NCBI GenBank assembly: GCA_013032095.1
Contig: WQBJ01000040.1
Span: 1 to 34,084, forward strand
Length of the DNA: 34,084 nt
DNA from: Ruegeria atlantica
GTDB taxonomy: Bacteria; Pseudomonadota; Alphaproteobacteria; Rhodobacterales; Rhodobacteraceae
Direction: 5' to 3'
The notes beneath the pieces are model-generated. The model worked only from the letters and a program-made list of their open reading frames with translations. It did no database searches and was not told where the DNA came from. Position numbers and translations under genes: made by a program. Numbering within the stretch: position 1 is the first letter of the stretch; each line of letters starts with the position of its first letter. Of the stretch, positions 32,999 through 34,084 are shown piece after piece.

Positions 32999-33634
32999 TC
33001 AACCGTTGAACCAAATCGGCTTATTGCCTTCTGACCAGGTTGTGTACTTACTCATCACCAGCAAAAATACTTTGCTGTCCAGGAATTGATCCAGCCATGC
33101 CACTAAATTCGGCCACTCCTGTGCGTCAAACCACGCCCGGTCTATATGTGCAAACTGGCGAACAAAAGGTAGAAGCGCCAAATCGGCGAGGGTGGGGCGA
33201 TCTCCGAAAAGCCAGGCCCGCTCGACTAACCGCTCGTCGAGGCTGAGCAAGTAGCTCGCCGCTTTCCTGCGTTCCTCGTTGACGTCTAATTCCGGATACC
33301 GTGTGGCGTATTTTGTGTGATCTAATGCAGCTTTGAATGGACCATCATTTGCCGCAATTAGGCCCCAACCTTCTTGAGGCATGTCCAAAAGCCGCTGCGG
33401 GTCATTTTGTTGGAGCGCCCAAATCATGATTTCCAGGCTTTCATCTAAAACTTTGTCTGAAAGTCGAAGCGCTGGCACTGTTCCGGATGGTGATGTTTGT
33501 AAGAAGGCCTCTGGTTTGTCCCGTAAAAGAATTTCTCGCAGCTCGACTGTAACTCGTGAACTCGCCAATGCTAGGCGGGCCCTTATCGCATATGGGCAGC
33601 GACGGAACGTCCATAAGATAGGGTACTGTGCCAT
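32999..33634 (-). CDS. Glutathione S-transferase family protein
   Basis: The 211-residue product has a thioredoxin-like N-terminal half starting YPILWTFRRCPYAIRARLAL, with the CPYAIRAR segment near the glutathione site, TSPSGTVPALRLSDKVLDES (cis-proline and the Glu-Ser contact), and an all-helical C-terminal domain with RPTLADLALLPFVRQFA (N-capping-box motif). I chose the ATG at 33634, whose protein aligns with the family; a TTG at 33688 with GGAG upstream would add 18 residues. It could detoxify electrophiles, but the substrate is not readable. It stands alone, close to the mobile element. Confidence 0.85.
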   Translation of the reverse strand: MAQYPILWTFRRCPYAIRARLALASSRVTVELREILLRDKPEAFLQTSPSGTVPALRLSDKVLDESLEIMIWALQQNDPQRLLDMPQEGWGLIAANDGPFKAALDHTKYATRYPELDVNEERRKAASYLLSLDERLVERAWLFGDRPTLADLALLPFVRQFAHIDRAWFDAQEWPNLVAWLDQFLDSKVFLLVMSKYTTWSEGNKPIWFNG

Positions 33635-33979
33635 ACGAGGATCTATCTCCAATCTACCAGCAGGGTCAAACCTTGCGTAGTTTCCCAATTGGTACTCCTG
33701 CTCAAACGCCGTCTGGTACAGTCAGGCAGGCCGCTGCTTCACAAACATCGGCCTCACTAGCCGTCGGGGTAGGGGAAACGGAATGAGAAAATGCGGAATT
33801 GAGAATAAGTGACTGGTCTTGGGAAGCTGTAACGCGAAAGCCCCCAAGGTCTTAGAAGTCGTCTTTGGGCCGCTAAAATGACCAGCCTTGCGCGATGTTA
33901 AGGGGACCGCTATGGGCTCACGGCTTCCATTCTCTGCGATTGGCATCGATGGGAGGTAAGAGTCCTAAGCGGATGAGGT
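33635..33979. other. Gap before the IS element, no gene seen
   Basis: A 74-codon minus-strand frame (33722-33946) has no family resemblance or ribosome site. Part of this region is probably the left end of the IS element, but I cannot place its boundary because the right end is not in the window. Confidence 0.35.
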
Positions 33980-34053
33980 GGGTGGCTCCTGCTCCACCGG
34001 CATCGAATGTGCCACAGTGCAGTTGTCATCGACTGCTAGGAAAGGAGCCACCC
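33980..34053. repeat. 11-base inverted repeat around the IS110-type leader
   Basis: GGGTGGCTCCT (33980-33990) and AGGAGCCACCC (34043-34053) are perfect inverted copies separated by 52 bases. The right arm includes the AGGAG ribosome site and ends one base before the transposase ATG, so a hairpin in a transcript would hide the translation start. The left arm also begins a smaller hairpin, GGTGG/CCACC (33977-33981 and 33994-33998). Confidence 0.7.
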
Positions 34054-34054
34054 A

Positions 34055-34084
34055 ATGACAGTAAAGACCGTAGGCCTGGATCTG
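34055..34084 (+). CDS. IS110-family transposase, first ten codons
   Basis: Ten codons are present: MTVKTVGLDL, the usual start of IS110-family DEDD transposases (the first catalytic Asp follows in VGLDLAK). AAAGGAG lies 7 bases upstream. The rest is beyond the window. IS110 elements carry a non-coding bridge RNA outside the transposase gene, often upstream in the IS110 group (recalled), so the leader at about 33850-34054 may encode it. Confidence 0.7.
   Translation, partial: MTVKTVGLDL

Noticed and set aside
5242..33780. The 14-base GGGTAGGGGAAACG occurs at 5242-5255 and 33767-33780
   Set aside because: A 14-base match between two places in 34 kb is expected by chance about this often, and no longer repeat surrounds it.
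33722..33946. 74-codon minus-strand frame next to the IS element
   Set aside because: No ribosome site, no family, and it likely overlaps the end of the IS.
1..34084. tRNA, rRNA, CRISPR arrays, prophage genes
   Set aside because: Looked for on both strands by eye; no cloverleaf, rRNA-like sequence, regularly spaced repeats or phage structural genes were seen.

Overview
The window looks like a chromosome segment of a marine alphaproteobacterium of the Roseobacter group (Rhodobacteraceae). I infer this from moderate GC content, a pobA-pcaDCHG...pcaB operon with a divergent pcaQ, a TRAP transporter, a polyamine-use operon with a glutamine-synthetase-like enzyme, and an ectoine synthase. It reads as an accessory catabolic region: intact catabolic operons on the left, a patchwork of decayed genes on the right, and a transposase start at the right edge. 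I saw no tRNA, rRNA or CRISPR array.

Region 1 (1-5.1 kb) is polyamine use. It holds the start of a polyamine-binding protein (minus strand), a GntR/FadR-type regulator broken by two in-frame TAA codons, then a gamma-glutamylpolyamine-synthetase-like enzyme, a class III aminotransferase and an FAD amine oxidoreductase. Palindromes with a TTTGATCAAA core lie upstream of both the binding protein and the synthetase.

Region 2 (5.4-13.8 kb) is an IclR regulator divergent from a run of aldehyde dehydrogenase, ketopantoate-reductase-family dehydrogenase, ThDP-dependent decarboxylase-like enzyme and a three-part TRAP transporter, closed by a hairpin terminator. My reading is a mandelate or arylglyoxylate route: uptake, oxidation of the 2-hydroxy acid, decarboxylation to an aromatic aldehyde, and oxidation to the benzoate.

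Region 3 (14.0-21.6 kb) is the minus-strand operon pobA-pcaD-pcaC-pcaH-pcaG-BKACE-usp-pcaB with divergent pcaQ. It turns 4-hydroxybenzoate into protocatechuate and then beta-ketoadipate. The beta-keto acid cleavage enzyme (BKACE) could replace PcaIJ and PcaF. Regions 2 and 3 together could carry a 4-hydroxymandelate-type compound almost to central metabolism.

Region 4 (22.0-24.2 kb) is a cytoplasmic-looking subtilisin-family protease followed by a 100-residue protein that resembles the protease's own N-terminal propeptide. It looks like a protease with a separate inhibitor or chaperone, and is one of the less familiar units here.

Region 5 (24.2-34.1 kb) is a mosaic: a gene-poor stretch, a small secreted SH3-like protein, a nuclease-like pseudogene with four lesions, an orphan ectoine synthase in an operon with a divergent short-chain dehydrogenase and a LysR regulator, a LysR relic, a cation/proton antiporter with a cyclic-nucleotide-binding-like domain, a glutathione S-transferase and the first ten codons of an IS110-family transposase.
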